This document shows, in pieces, positions 52,831 through 61,509 of a stretch of DNA of 61,604 bases (the first letter of the stretch is position 1; each line of letters starts with the position of its first letter). The notes beneath the pieces are model-generated. The model made no database searches. It was not told the DNA's origin and saw only the letters and a list, made by a program, of their open reading frames with translations. Location of the stretch: contig NZ_LGEG01000223.1 of NCBI RefSeq assembly GCF_001280125.1, forward strand, positions 1 through 61,604, written 5' to 3'. The DNA comes from Streptomyces sp. NRRL F-6492 (GTDB taxonomy: Bacteria > Actinomycetota > Actinomycetes > Streptomycetales > Streptomycetaceae). The position numbers were made by a program, and so were the translations under genes.

Positions 52831-53946
52831 TCAGGGGTGGACGTCAGCGGGCGTGAGGCTGAGGAAGTCCTGCACGGTGGACTTCTGCCGGTGCCAGAGC
52901 GCGAGGGTCGCGCGCAGGGTGCCGGCGGTGGTCGGGCCGGTGGGGATCAGCGTCGCCATCCGGGCGGCCAGCCGCTGGACAGAGGTGCTCTGGTCGGCCG
53001 CGAGCGCGTTCAGGGTCCGTGCGGCGGACCGGAGTTCCTTCGCCTCGCGCCGGATCAGGTAGTCGGTCGCCACGCTGGGCGGCGGGTCGAGGTAGTACAG
53101 CCAGCGTGCGACACGGATGCGGAGCATCCCGGCGGTCATCACCCAGTCGGTACGGGTGTGCTCCTCGCCCTGGCCGGCGGGCCCGGCGGCAGGAACGCGG
53201 CGCATCGCAGCCTCCAGGGCAACATGGGCCGTGCGGAGCAGGTGACGCGGACTCCGCAGACGGGCATCGGGTCGATCTTCGGCGTGCCCGAGGAACAGCT
53301 CGGCGTACCCGTCCAGCCCGTCCGGCCGCCACTGAGTGAGGGCGGCCGTCTTGCCGGGGCAACGGGTTCGTGTCGCGAGCGCGGCGGCGGCGAACCAGCA
53401 CGGAGCGAGGTAGTGCCAGGCCACGCAGTGGCGCCGGTACGCGCCGATCTTCTCCATCACGTTGTCGGCGCTGTCCGCCGCCAGCTGGTACCGGCCGCCC
53501 AGCCGCCCCTGGAGGATGCCCCGGTAGAACCGCTCGTCGACCTCGCACCACGGCGCCATCTGGGCCCGGGACTTCCAGCGCTGGAAGTCCCGGGCGCTCC
53601 CGCTGATCAGCGACCAGGTCGCGAGCTCGGGCGCGGAGACGAGCCGCCCGTCCACCTCGGCCACGATGAAGGCGAAGCCGGGCGGATGCTCCAGGAGACG
53701 CCGGTGGGAGACCTCCCTGCCGACCAAGGCGGTGTGCGCGGCGGCTAGGCGGTGGTTCCACTCCTCCCAGTCCGCCGGGGCCTGGGAGAGGAGGACCCGT
53801 ACGTCGATGTCGGAGTGGGGAGCCAGCAGGTCGGCTGGCTGCCACTTGTGGGTGAGCATCACTGCGCCGACGCCGCGGGCGTCCAGCTCGCGTTCGTACA
53901 GGGCTCCGAGTCCCATGTAGAGGGACGGTGCTTCGATCACCGCCAT
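52831..53946 (-). CDS. Nucleotidyltransferase-like protein
   Basis: The 371-aa protein has P-H-S-D-I-D-V-R-V-L-L at ~45, resembling the metal-binding S-D-x-D motif of polymerase-beta-type nucleotidyltransferases, although the preceding GS loop is poor. The rest is helical with many Trp and Arg and matches nothing I know. Its ATG overlaps the end of the MoaA-like gene. It could transfer a nucleotide to a pathway intermediate or serve in resistance; confidence in catalysis is low. Confidence 0.6.
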   Translation of the reverse strand: MAVIEAPSLYMGLGALYERELDARGVGAVMLTHKWQPADLLAPHSDIDVRVLLSQAPADWEEWNHRLAAAHTALVGREVSHRRLLEHPPGFAFIVAEVDGRLVSAPELATWSLISGSARDFQRWKSRAQMAPWCEVDERFYRGILQGRLGGRYQLAADSADNVMEKIGAYRRHCVAWHYLAPCWFAAAALATRTRCPGKTAALTQWRPDGLDGYAELFLGHAEDRPDARLRSPRHLLRTAHVALEAAMRRVPAAGPAGQGEEHTRTDWVMTAGMLRIRVARWLYYLDPPPSVATDYLIRREAKELRSAARTLNALAADQSTSVQRLAARMATLIPTGPTTAGTLRATLALWHRQKSTVQDFLSLTPADVHP

Positions 53947-55055
53947 CACCGTTCCCCCGAGGAGGCACGGGTGCAGGCGGGCCGGGCCGTGTCCGTGGTG
54001 AGCAGCGGCAGCACGGGCAGCACGGGGGTGCCTTCGGGACGCTCCATCCGGTCCCAGCGCAGGTCGTAGTCGACGTAGTGGAAGCCCTGCCAGGCGTCGT
54101 TGGTGTTGCGGTCGAGCATGGCCTGGAAGAGGTGGGCGAAGGCGTCGCCGAGGGTGCCCTCGGCGAGATGGGGCTTCAGCGGGATGTCGCGGTTGTGGAG
54201 GATGCAGGGGCGGGCCACACCGGTGGGTGTGATCTTGATGCGGTTGGCGTCGGAGCAGGTGGCGCAGCTGGAGTTGGAGATGAAGCCGATCGAGCCCGCC
54301 CAGCCGTCCGGGCGGAGGTACTGCCCGGGGCTGCGGACCCCGAGCTCGTCCCTGCGGACCTCTCCTGCGTTCGCGAACCACTCGTGGAGACGGTCTCGGA
54401 CCTCGGCCTCGTTGATGAACTCGGTGTCGAAGAGTGCCTGGGCGGGGCCGATGTTCTGGAGTTCGATCAGCCGGACGGCGATGGGCAGGTCGCGGGCGAG
54501 TTCGGCGACGGCGAAGGCGTCGTCCAGGTAGGTGCGCTGGAGGACACAGTTGATCTTCACGCCCAGGCCGAGGGAGAGGGCGGTGTCGAGGGTGCGCCGG
54601 GTGATGCGCGGGTCGCCGCCGCCCATGATCGCGGCGGATCGGTCGGGGTCGAGGCTGTGGAGGCTGAGGTTGAGGTACGTCAGGCCGGCGCGGTGGAGTT
54701 TCTCGACGCTCAGGCCGCGGCGCAGGTTCCCGTGGCTGGTCATGCCGATCGTGGCACCGGACCCGAGACCGTCGGCGAGGCCCGAGATCACATCGAGGAT
54801 GTCCGCCCGGAGGGTCGGCTCACCGCCGGAGCAGTGCGCCTTCTTGATCTTCCAGGCGTCGGCCTCGGCGGCGATGGCCGCGTAGTCGGAGGCGGTCAGT
54901 GGGCGGTCCTTGTGCCCGTAGTCCGGCATGCAGCGGGGCTTGCAGAACACGCAGTCCAGGTTGCAGAGCGAGTTCAGGGTGAAGGCCAGGTAGGGGTGGT
55001 TACGGCCGGTCGCGGCGAAGGCGGCGGCCAGGTCGCGGTGTCGTGTGGCAGGCAT
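53946..55055 (-). CDS. MoaA-like radical SAM enzyme
   Basis: The 369-aa protein has C-N-L-D-C-V-F-C at 31-38, S-G-G-E-P-T-L-R, and a second Cys set C-A-T-C-x16-C near 263-283 within a MoaA-like N-R-I-K-I-T-P-T-G context. MoaA (GTP 3',8-cyclase) uses its second cluster to bind GTP. This enzyme lacks MoaA's C-terminal Gly-Gly and has an altered Cys spacing, so a different, perhaps nucleotide or sugar, substrate is likely. No other molybdopterin genes are nearby, which supports a biosynthetic role. Confidence 0.82.
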   Translation of the reverse strand: MPATRHRDLAAAFAATGRNHPYLAFTLNSLCNLDCVFCKPRCMPDYGHKDRPLTASDYAAIAAEADAWKIKKAHCSGGEPTLRADILDVISGLADGLGSGATIGMTSHGNLRRGLSVEKLHRAGLTYLNLSLHSLDPDRSAAIMGGGDPRITRRTLDTALSLGLGVKINCVLQRTYLDDAFAVAELARDLPIAVRLIELQNIGPAQALFDTEFINEAEVRDRLHEWFANAGEVRRDELGVRSPGQYLRPDGWAGSIGFISNSSCATCSDANRIKITPTGVARPCILHNRDIPLKPHLAEGTLGDAFAHLFQAMLDRNTNDAWQGFHYVDYDLRWDRMERPEGTPVLPVLPLLTTDTARPACTRASSGER

Positions 55056-55066
55056 CGGTTAGCCTC

Positions 55067-56056
55067 CTACGAGGGGAAACGGGCAGCGGTCACTTCGGCC
55101 AGACCGTTGAGCGGCTGGCCGGTGAGGTAGCGGCGCAGGTTGTCGGCGAAGAACGCGACCGCCTCGTTCATGTACGTGCGGCTGAGAGTGGAGCTCTTCG
55201 GCGTGAGGACGACCCGGGGGTGGAGCCGCAGCGGATGGCGGGCGGGCAGCGGTTTCGGGTCGAAGACGTCCAAGGCGGCGCCGCGAAGGTGGCCGGCGTT
55301 AAGGGTGGCCAGGAGTGCTGCCTGGTCGACGGTCGCCGCGCGGCCGAGGTTGAGGAAGAGGGACCTGGGCTTGAACGCCGTGAAGAGGTCGTGGTCGAAG
55401 AAGCGGTCCGTGGCCCGGGTGGCGGGCAGCAGATCGACCACCACGTCGGCGACGGCGACCGCCTGGTGCACCGCCGACGTGTGCATCCACATGATCCCGC
55501 CCTCGGCGGCCACCGGCGGCGTCCGTCGTACGCCGATGACGTTCATCCCGAAGGAGCGGGCTGCACGAGTGAGGTGTCCGCCGATACTGCCGCAGCCGAC
55601 GATGGTCATCGTCGCCCCCGCGAGGTCGAAGAACTCCTCGGCCAGGTCGTCCTTCCACCAGGTCCGGTTCCGCTGGGCGAGCTGGCTCATGAACAGCCCG
55701 CGGGAGAAGCCCAGGACTATCCCCATGGCGTGCTCGGCGATGGGCCTGCCGTGGAACCCGTACGAGCGGGTCAGCGCCACCCCGACGGAGTGGGCCTCGG
55801 CGACGGGCAGATGGTCGGTGCCGGCGGCCGGGGAGGCGATCCATCTCAGGTGAGGCGCGCCGAACAGCCACGACGGCTTGAACGTCCAGCCGAAGTAGAC
55901 GTGCGCCTCGGCCAGCTGATGCGGCACGGCCTCCTCGCTCGCTGTACGGAACTCGACACCAGGGAAGGCGGCCAGCAGCGCGCGCTCGTGCTCGGCGGAC
56001 AATCGCCAGAAGGAGTGCGGGGACTCCAGGCTGATCAAGACCACCGGCCTGTTCAT
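55067..56056 (-). CDS. D-2-hydroxyacid dehydrogenase family protein
   Basis: The 329-aa protein has the NAD-binding G-C-G-S-I-G-G-H-L at ~150, catalytic Arg/Glu region L-N-L-G-R-A-A-T-V-D and D-V-F-D-P-K-P-L-P. The usual catalytic His near the end (HxxW/HxxA) appears as P-K-S-S-T-L-S, so the His may be missing. It could reduce a 2-oxo acid side chain or act on a sugar acid. Its ATG overlaps the upstream glycosyltransferase stop (ATGA), and the MoaA-like gene starts 11 bp further. Confidence 0.78.
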   Translation of the reverse strand: MNRPVVLISLESPHSFWRLSAEHERALLAAFPGVEFRTASEEAVPHQLAEAHVYFGWTFKPSWLFGAPHLRWIASPAAGTDHLPVAEAHSVGVALTRSYGFHGRPIAEHAMGIVLGFSRGLFMSQLAQRNRTWWKDDLAEEFFDLAGATMTIVGCGSIGGHLTRAARSFGMNVIGVRRTPPVAAEGGIMWMHTSAVHQAVAVADVVVDLLPATRATDRFFDHDLFTAFKPRSLFLNLGRAATVDQAALLATLNAGHLRGAALDVFDPKPLPARHPLRLHPRVVLTPKSSTLSRTYMNEAVAFFADNLRRYLTGQPLNGLAEVTAARFPS

Positions 56057-57366
56057 CGTGCTCGGCCCTTCGCGCTGGACGCCGGCACCAGAGCCCAAGG
56101 GGCGATGCGTTCGATGACGGAACCGATGCTGGTCTCGTAGTCGTGGCGCGAGCGCACCAGGGCCGTCCCGGCGCTCCGGAGCCGGTCGCGTTCGCGGGGC
56201 AGGACGGTCAGGGCGCGGTGAAGCGCCGAGGCCAGAGACCTGGCATCCCGTGGTGCGGACGTGAAGCCGGTCTCGCCATCGACGACCGTCTGGGCCAGCC
56301 CGCCGGCCGTGGTCGCCACCACCGGGCCCGCTCCGGCCGCGAATGCCTCCAGGGGGATGCGCCCGAAAGGCTCCTCCCGCGAAGGAACGACAACCGCACG
56401 CAGGGCCGGGTTGTGCAGCCAGGCGCGGATCGCGGGGGTGAAGCGGGTGATCAGAGTCGCGTCCAGGCCGTACGCCCGGATGTGCGCCGCCAGGTCCTCC
56501 TGATACAAGGTCGGGCGCTCGTGTGCGTCCGAGGTCACCGCCGCCAGGACCAGGTGCGGAGCGCGGACCCCGCGCTCCTTGAGAAGGTGCAACGCATCCA
56601 GGAGGTCGTCGAAGCCCTTCGTCGGCACGGCACGGCCCATGGCGAGAAGGAAGCCGGCGCGAGCTTTGAAGGGCAGGGGCGGCGCGCTCGTGGGCGGGGC
56701 CATCTCTTCCTGAATCAGCCCGTTCGGGACGCTGACGATGCTTCCTCGCGGGACGGCGTAACTGACGACGAGGTGGCCCCGCATGTGGGAGGAGATGGCA
56801 CCGATCCGCCCGCCTCGGACGGTCGCTGCCCGCAGCGCGTCCCGCTCCCAGCGGACGCGGGACATGTCCTTGGGCCTTGTCAGCGCGGTCGTGGAGCGGG
56901 GTACGAGCAGCAGATCCGTGGTCGGCGATGTGTAGGGGGCCAGCCCGAGGAACGGGACGTCGAGGCCGATGAGGAGGCACCGGCTCGCTCGATCAGCGAT
57001 GCGTATGGCCGCTTCGCCTGCCAGATCGCACAGCTGCGTGGAACCGTGGATTGAGTCCGGCGCCGCCTGGACCTCCGGGATCGTGATGACGTCGGCCTCG
57101 GCCTGCCGCAGCATTTGCTGAACCTCGCTGGCCCACCGCCGGTCGTGCGCTCCTGCCGTGTCCGACACGTACGGGGTGATCACGGAGAGGAGGCCAGGCG
57201 GCAGCAGGCGGGCGAGGGCCGTGAGGAAGGCCCGGTTGCTGAAGCCCGTGCCCGACGCTGCACCGTAGAAGCCCTCGTGGAGGGCGACGATGACACGAGG
57301 CTGGCGGACCGCCTCCGGTACGGCGGCCGTGGGCGGGAGTGGCGGAGTGGCGTGGTCGATGCGCAC
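56053..57366 (-). CDS. Glycosyltransferase, GT4-like
   Basis: The 437-aa GT-B enzyme has V-P-N-G-L at ~200, G-F-L-L-A-M-G-R-A-V-P-T-K-G-F-D-D, and the C-terminal P-S-R-E-E-P-F-G-R-I-P-L-E-A-F-A-A-G motif that binds the nucleotide-sugar donor. It is distinct from the GT at 48.7 kb, so two sugars or one repeated linkage are expected. The GTG 57366 has AAGGAGG upstream. Confidence 0.8.
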   Translation of the reverse strand: MRIDHATPPLPPTAAVPEAVRQPRVIVALHEGFYGAASGTGFSNRAFLTALARLLPPGLLSVITPYVSDTAGAHDRRWASEVQQMLRQAEADVITIPEVQAAPDSIHGSTQLCDLAGEAAIRIADRASRCLLIGLDVPFLGLAPYTSPTTDLLLVPRSTTALTRPKDMSRVRWERDALRAATVRGGRIGAISSHMRGHLVVSYAVPRGSIVSVPNGLIQEEMAPPTSAPPLPFKARAGFLLAMGRAVPTKGFDDLLDALHLLKERGVRAPHLVLAAVTSDAHERPTLYQEDLAAHIRAYGLDATLITRFTPAIRAWLHNPALRAVVVPSREEPFGRIPLEAFAAGAGPVVATTAGGLAQTVVDGETGFTSAPRDARSLASALHRALTVLPRERDRLRSAGTALVRSRHDYETSIGSVIERIAPWALVPASSAKGRAR

Positions 57367-57409
57367 CGTGTGGTGCCTCCTTCGAAGAGAGGGAGCGCGG
57401 GCGTGGGCG

Positions 57410-57934
57410 TCAGGTGCTGGCGGTCGACGGGCTGGGCTGGCGGGTGAGTCGGCACCAGGCACGGGTGCCGTGGGTGCCGGTCGTCAGCGACCAGTCGTCG
57501 GCCAGGGCCTCGACGATGACCAGCCCTTGTCCCGATTCGGCCTCCTCCTCGGAAGCTGGAGGGGAGGACGGCAGGGAGCGGGAGCAGCCGCCGTCGGTGA
57601 CGGTGATCTCGACCTTCAGCCCGCCGGTGGTCGGTGTCGTACGGTCGACGCACAGGACCAGGGGCGGGCTGCCCGAGGCGAAGGCGTTCGTCGCGAGCTC
57701 GGACGTGATCAGCCGGGCGTCTTCGAGGAGGTCCGCCTCGGCGCCGTGGAGGGCGACCACCACAGCCTCCCGGGCGATCTCGGTCGCTTTCGGTCCGTAT
57801 GGCAGATCTGTGATCAGCGTGGTCGCGTCGGTGCTGCCGATGCGGTCTTGCCTGGCGACGGAGACCGGTTGTCCGACGTCGCGCTCCAGCACAATGCCCG
57901 GACGGCTTCCAGAGGCGCTCGTGCGGTGTCTCAA
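57410..57934 (-). CDS. RsbW-like ATP-binding protein
   Basis: The 174-aa GHKL ATPase of the anti-sigma type has I-T-S-E-L-A-T-N-A-F-A and G-Q-G-L-V-I-V-E-A-L-A. A TTG start at 57934 is supported by AAGGAG 6 nt upstream. It is the promoter-proximal gene of the minus-strand operon and lies divergent from the TPR regulator, so it may regulate the cluster. Confidence 0.75.
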   Translation of the reverse strand: MRHRTSASGSRPGIVLERDVGQPVSVARQDRIGSTDATTLITDLPYGPKATEIAREAVVVALHGAEADLLEDARLITSELATNAFASGSPPLVLCVDRTTPTTGGLKVEITVTDGGCSRSLPSSPPASEEEAESGQGLVIVEALADDWSLTTGTHGTRAWCRLTRQPSPSTAST

Positions 57935-58021
57935 GGCCCACTCCTTTCTCCGTCGGCACCGAAGGCGGCGCCTTCCACCGAGATCTCAGAACACCGGATG
58001 AGGCCGGTCGCGCAGGACCCG

Positions 58022-58044
58022 ATCAACGGGTCAACTCGGTCAAC
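58022..58044. promoter_or_regulatory. Three spaced RTCAAC repeats between divergent operons
   Basis: ATCAAC (58022), GTCAAC (58030) and GTCAAC (58039) recur every 8-9 bp in the 206-bp divergent intergenic region. This is a plausible binding site for the adjacent regulator. Confidence 0.4.
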
Positions 58045-58140
58045 TTCCTTGCGAAGGAGGTGAATCAGCCGTCCGAGGGCGTCACCATGAGGGAGCGCGA
58101 GAAGTGATGGACGAACCACTGGGGCAAGAGGTGGTTGCAC

Positions 58141-59586
58141 GTGGCACCGCAGGCAGGGGAACCCAACGCCGTACTGGCGCGGTACCTCGACGAACTCGGG
58201 TGGAGCCCGAAGGCGCTCGCTCGCAAGCTCAACAGAGTGTTCGGAGTGGGGACGGTGGCCGAGTCGGCGCCGTACCACTGGCGGGACGCCGGCTCACTGC
58301 CGCGCTCACCGTTACCGATGATGGCCGCCTATGTGCTCTCCCAGGAACTGGGTAGACCTGTCTCGGTGGCCGAACTCTGGCAGGGCCGCGTAGGCGACTC
58401 CTCGGCGCTCGTTCCGGCCGACACGGATCTCGCACGGCCCTGGACCGTGCAGGGCATGGAAGCGATCGTGGAGGACTGGGTGATGGGAGGGCTCGTCGAC
58501 CGACGCCGATTCCTCGCGATCTCGGGCGCGGGGCTTCTCGCGATCGTCGCCCAGTACCTCGATGGCACTGCGGGGCGCGGTCAGTACGCGCCCAGGATCA
58601 CGCCGTCCGTGGGTTCCGATCCGCTCGTGGACCAAGTCGAGCAGCACCTGCCCATGCTCTCCGCGCTCGACGACGAGCATGGTGGAGCCCGTCATCTCCC
58701 TTACGTGGGTGCGCAGTTCCGTGCGGTCGGTTTGCTGATCCGCGAAGGCGGTCATGCTCCCGTCGTCGCGAGCCGCCTCATCCGCGCGCTCTCGGAGATC
58801 GGCCAGTTGGCCGGCTGGATGGCCTTCGACGCCGCTGACCATGGTCTGGCGCAGCGCTACTTCGCCACGGCGCTGCGGGCGGCGCACCAGGTCAACGACC
58901 TGCCCCTGTGCGCCCACATTCTCGGTGACCTCTCCTTCCAGGCCGCGAGCCGGGGCCACCCGGCGGACGCCATCGCCCTCGGCGAGGCCGCCCGCCGCGC
59001 CAGCGACGCCGCCCCGCCGGTCGTCCGGGCATCCGTCCTGTCCCGGCTCGCGTACGCGTACGCTGCCGCCGGCCGTGACAACGACTTCGCCCACGCCCGC
59101 GGGGCCGCTCGCGAACTGATCGCCAGCCGGGACGGCGGCCGAGAGGAACCCCGATGGATGTACTTCCTCACCGACAACCACCTGGACTGCCAGGCCGGTT
59201 ACGGCCTCATCCAGATGGGCCGCGCCCAGCTGAAGGCGGACGGCGGCGCGAAGGGACGGCGCCTCCTCGCCCAGGGGGCGGAGATGCTCCGGTCCGGGGC
59301 GTACGACGTCCCGCGCGGCGACCCCAGCCAGCGCAGGGCCATGTTCGAAGGGGCCTGGCTGGCCCTGGGCCACAGCGCCCATGGTGACCTGGAGGTCGCC
59401 TGCGAGGTCGGCCAGATCGTCGCTGACCGCCTCGACGTTGTGCACTCGCCTCGCAGCGAGGCCCTGCTCCACCAGCTCGCCGCAGACCTGCGCCGCCGAC
59501 AGCGCAACGCCCACGTGCGCAGCTTCCTGCCAGTCCTGGAGCACGCCCTCGCCGAACACGCCCCGTCGACGCAACCCGGTCGTTAG
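58141..59586 (+). CDS. Streptomyces-type regulator with HTH and TPR-like domain
   Basis: The 481-aa protein has an N-terminal HTH-like region (L-A-R-Y-L-D-E-L-G-W-S-P-K-A-L-A-R-K-L) and an unusual twin-Arg-plus-hydrophobic stretch (R-R-R-F-L-A-I-S-G-A-G-L-L) at ~125. A long helical TPR-like C-terminal half follows, e.g. R-A-L-S-E-I-G-Q-L-A-G-W and A-L-G-E-A-A-R-R-A. This family is common beside secondary-metabolite genes. The GTG 58141 follows AAGAGG. It starts a three-gene operon with the oxidoreductase and flavoprotein. Confidence 0.75.
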   Translation: MAPQAGEPNAVLARYLDELGWSPKALARKLNRVFGVGTVAESAPYHWRDAGSLPRSPLPMMAAYVLSQELGRPVSVAELWQGRVGDSSALVPADTDLARPWTVQGMEAIVEDWVMGGLVDRRRFLAISGAGLLAIVAQYLDGTAGRGQYAPRITPSVGSDPLVDQVEQHLPMLSALDDEHGGARHLPYVGAQFRAVGLLIREGGHAPVVASRLIRALSEIGQLAGWMAFDAADHGLAQRYFATALRAAHQVNDLPLCAHILGDLSFQAASRGHPADAIALGEAARRASDAAPPVVRASVLSRLAYAYAAAGRDNDFAHARGAARELIASRDGGREEPRWMYFLTDNHLDCQAGYGLIQMGRAQLKADGGAKGRRLLAQGAEMLRSGAYDVPRGDPSQRRAMFEGAWLALGHSAHGDLEVACEVGQIVADRLDVVHSPRSEALLHQLAADLRRRQRNAHVRSFLPVLEHALAEHAPSTQPGR

Positions 59587-59596
59587 GGTCAGGATC

Positions 59597-60565
59597 ATGA
59601 TCGCAGGGGAGCGCGTTGTCGTTGTCGGGGCCGGGGTGGCAGGGCTCACCACCGCTGTCGTTCTCGCCGAGGCCGGAGTCTCGGTGCACGTGATCGCCGA
59701 GCAGGTGCCGGGTGTCACCTCACTGGCGGCAGGGGCGATGTGGGGCCCGTACCTAGTCGAGCCGAAGGACAAGGTCAACCAGTGGGGACAAAGGTCGCTG
59801 GAGATCTTTCGGAAGCTGGCCGAGGACCCGTCCACGGGCGTCCGGCTCACCAGCGGCATCGAGGCGTCCCGCACGGCCGAGGCTCCACCGGACTGGGCCA
59901 CCGCACTGCCCGGCTTCCGACCGTGCGAGCCGGCCGAACTGCCGGCAGGGTTTTCGGTTGGTTACCGGTTCACGGTGCCGCTGATCGACATGCCCGTCTA
60001 CCTCGCCTACCTTCTGCGCCGGCTCGACATCGCTGGAGGAACGGTCGAGCGGCGGCGTCTTGCCTCGCTCGCAGACGCCACGCCCACTCCCGTGATCGTC
60101 AACTGCACGGGCCTTGGTGCGAGGAATCTGCTCCTAGACCCTGACCTTCGTCCCATCCGCGGACAGCACGTCGTCGTCACCAACCCGGGGCTGACCGAGT
60201 TCTTCTCCGAGGACACCGGCCTCTCCCCGGACCTCCTGTGCTTCTACCCCCACGGCGATACCGTCGTCCTGGGTGGCACAGCCATCGACGGTGAAGGTCA
60301 CCTCGCCCCCGACGACACGGCGGCGGCCAGTATCCTGGCCCGTTGCGCCGCCGTCGAACCCCGCCTTACTGGGGCCCCCGTCCTGGAGCATCGGATCGGT
60401 GCCAGACCGACCCGAGCCTGGGTCCGCGTGGAAGCAGAGTGGGTGGAGGGCGGCACCGTAATCTTGCATAACTACGGGCACGGAGGCGCCGGCGTCACGC
60501 TCTCGTGGGGCTGCGCCGAAGAAGCCGCAAGTCTCCTGACTGCCGGCGGGGTAGACGGGCGGTGA
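59597..60565 (+). CDS. FAD-dependent oxidoreductase (D-amino-acid oxidase type)
   Basis: The 322-aa DAO-family flavoprotein has V-V-V-G-A-G-V-A-G-L-T-T-A at the N-terminus, G-Y-R-F-T-V-P-L-I-D at ~125, V-N-C-T-G-L-G-A at ~170 and the C-terminal H-N-Y-G-H-G-G-A-G-V-T-L-S-W-G motif. Oxidation of a D-amino acid or an amino group is expected. The gap to the regulator is 10 bp; its stop overlaps the flavoprotein start. Confidence 0.85.
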   Translation: MIAGERVVVVGAGVAGLTTAVVLAEAGVSVHVIAEQVPGVTSLAAGAMWGPYLVEPKDKVNQWGQRSLEIFRKLAEDPSTGVRLTSGIEASRTAEAPPDWATALPGFRPCEPAELPAGFSVGYRFTVPLIDMPVYLAYLLRRLDIAGGTVERRRLASLADATPTPVIVNCTGLGARNLLLDPDLRPIRGQHVVVTNPGLTEFFSEDTGLSPDLLCFYPHGDTVVLGGTAIDGEGHLAPDDTAAASILARCAAVEPRLTGAPVLEHRIGARPTRAWVRVEAEWVEGGTVILHNYGHGGAGVTLSWGCAEEAASLLTAGGVDGR

Positions 60566-61098
60566 ACGACCACCCGAGGAAGCCCTTCCTCTACGTCGTC
60601 GTCTGCGCCGCCGGCATCGCGGGCGACGCCCACAAGCTGATCACCGCGGCGCAGGAGCGGGGCTGGGGCGTCGGAGTCGTCGCGACGCCGCAGGGACTCG
60701 GCTTCCTCGACACCGAGGCGATCGAGGCCCGGACCGGCTTTCCGATCCGCTCGGCCTGGCGCAGACCGGGCGACCCGCGTCCGCTCCCGCCCGCCGACGC
60801 CATCGCCGTCGCGCCGGCCACGTTCAACACCGTCAACAAGTGGGCGGCCGGAATCGCCGACACCCTCGCCCTGGGCATCCTGTGCGAGGCGTACGGGGCG
60901 GGGATCCCGACGGCCGTGCTGCCGTACGTGAACGCCGCCATGGCCACACACCCGGCGTACGGGCAGAGCCTGGAGCGGCTGCGGGGGATGGGCGTGCTGG
61001 TCGGGTCGTACGAGCCGCACCGGCCGAAGGCGGGTGGGGGAGCGGACCGCTTCCGGTGGGAGGAGGCGCTGGAGCTGCTGGAGGCCAAGATCGACTGA
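60562..61098 (+). CDS. Flavoprotein (HFCD/Dfp-like)
   Basis: The 178-aa protein is of the homo-oligomeric flavin-containing Cys decarboxylase family: A-I-A-V-A-P-A-T-F-N-T-V-N-K-W-A-A-G (FMN-binding) and P-Y-V-N-A-A-M-A. Members decarboxylate Cys-containing substrates or serve as FMN carriers. The GTG start overlaps the oxidoreductase stop (GTGA). Its role with the DAO-like enzyme is unknown. Confidence 0.78.
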   Translation: MNDHPRKPFLYVVVCAAGIAGDAHKLITAAQERGWGVGVVATPQGLGFLDTEAIEARTGFPIRSAWRRPGDPRPLPPADAIAVAPATFNTVNKWAAGIADTLALGILCEAYGAGIPTAVLPYVNAAMATHPAYGQSLERLRGMGVLVGSYEPHRPKAGGGADRFRWEEALELLEAKID

Positions 61099-61137
61099 AC
61101 GCGGTCCGGCCTGCCCTCTCAGCATCGTGGCGCGCGT

Positions 61138-61492
61138 GTTTCGTTTCGGAACACGAGCGCTGTTCCTTCGGGGAACACGGTGGCTGTTCCTTCAGGGAAC
61201 GCGTTCGGTGTTCCCTGAAGGAACAGGACCCGTCTCCGCACGCCAGTGCGGGGGAGCGTGCTGCAGAGTCGGGCAGTGGCTGCCTTGTTCAGTTACTGAA
61301 CACCACCGCTGTTCAGTAACTGAACAGTGGTCCGCCGGTGCTCCGAGGCGGCGTAAGAGGTGCGTTCCGTACTGGAACGAGGTCGCTGTTCCAACGCGGA
61401 ATGGCGTCCCTGAGAGCGAGCCGCGACCTATTTACTCGGTGAACATCGCGGACGTTCACCGAGTGAACGGCCCGGCTGTCCACTCGGTGAAC
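61138..61492. repeat. Eleven 15-bp palindromes with 24-bp period
   Basis: Eleven 15-mers of the form GTTC-N7-GAAC (some imperfect) lie in four groups: 61138, 61162, 61186, 61210; 61287, 61311; 61364, 61388; 61430, 61454, 61478. Within a group the starts are exactly 24 bp apart with 9-bp spacers, most ending CGCT or GGCT. Arms co-vary between groups (GTTCC/GGAAC, GTTCAG/CTGAAC, GTTCAC/GTGAAC), so pairing or symmetry is conserved. No gene overlaps. The array follows the flavoprotein operon and precedes an insertion sequence. Confidence 0.85.
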
Positions 61493-61509
61493 GTGGGATG
61501 CGCCATTTA

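Noticed and set aside
53946..55055. True molybdopterin gene moaA
   Set aside because: No other moa/moe genes are nearby, the second Cys spacing differs and the C-terminal GG is absent.
61138..61492. CRISPR array
   Set aside because: Units are 15 bp with 9-bp spacers, palindromic and varying between groups; CRISPR repeats are longer and constant, and no cas genes are present.
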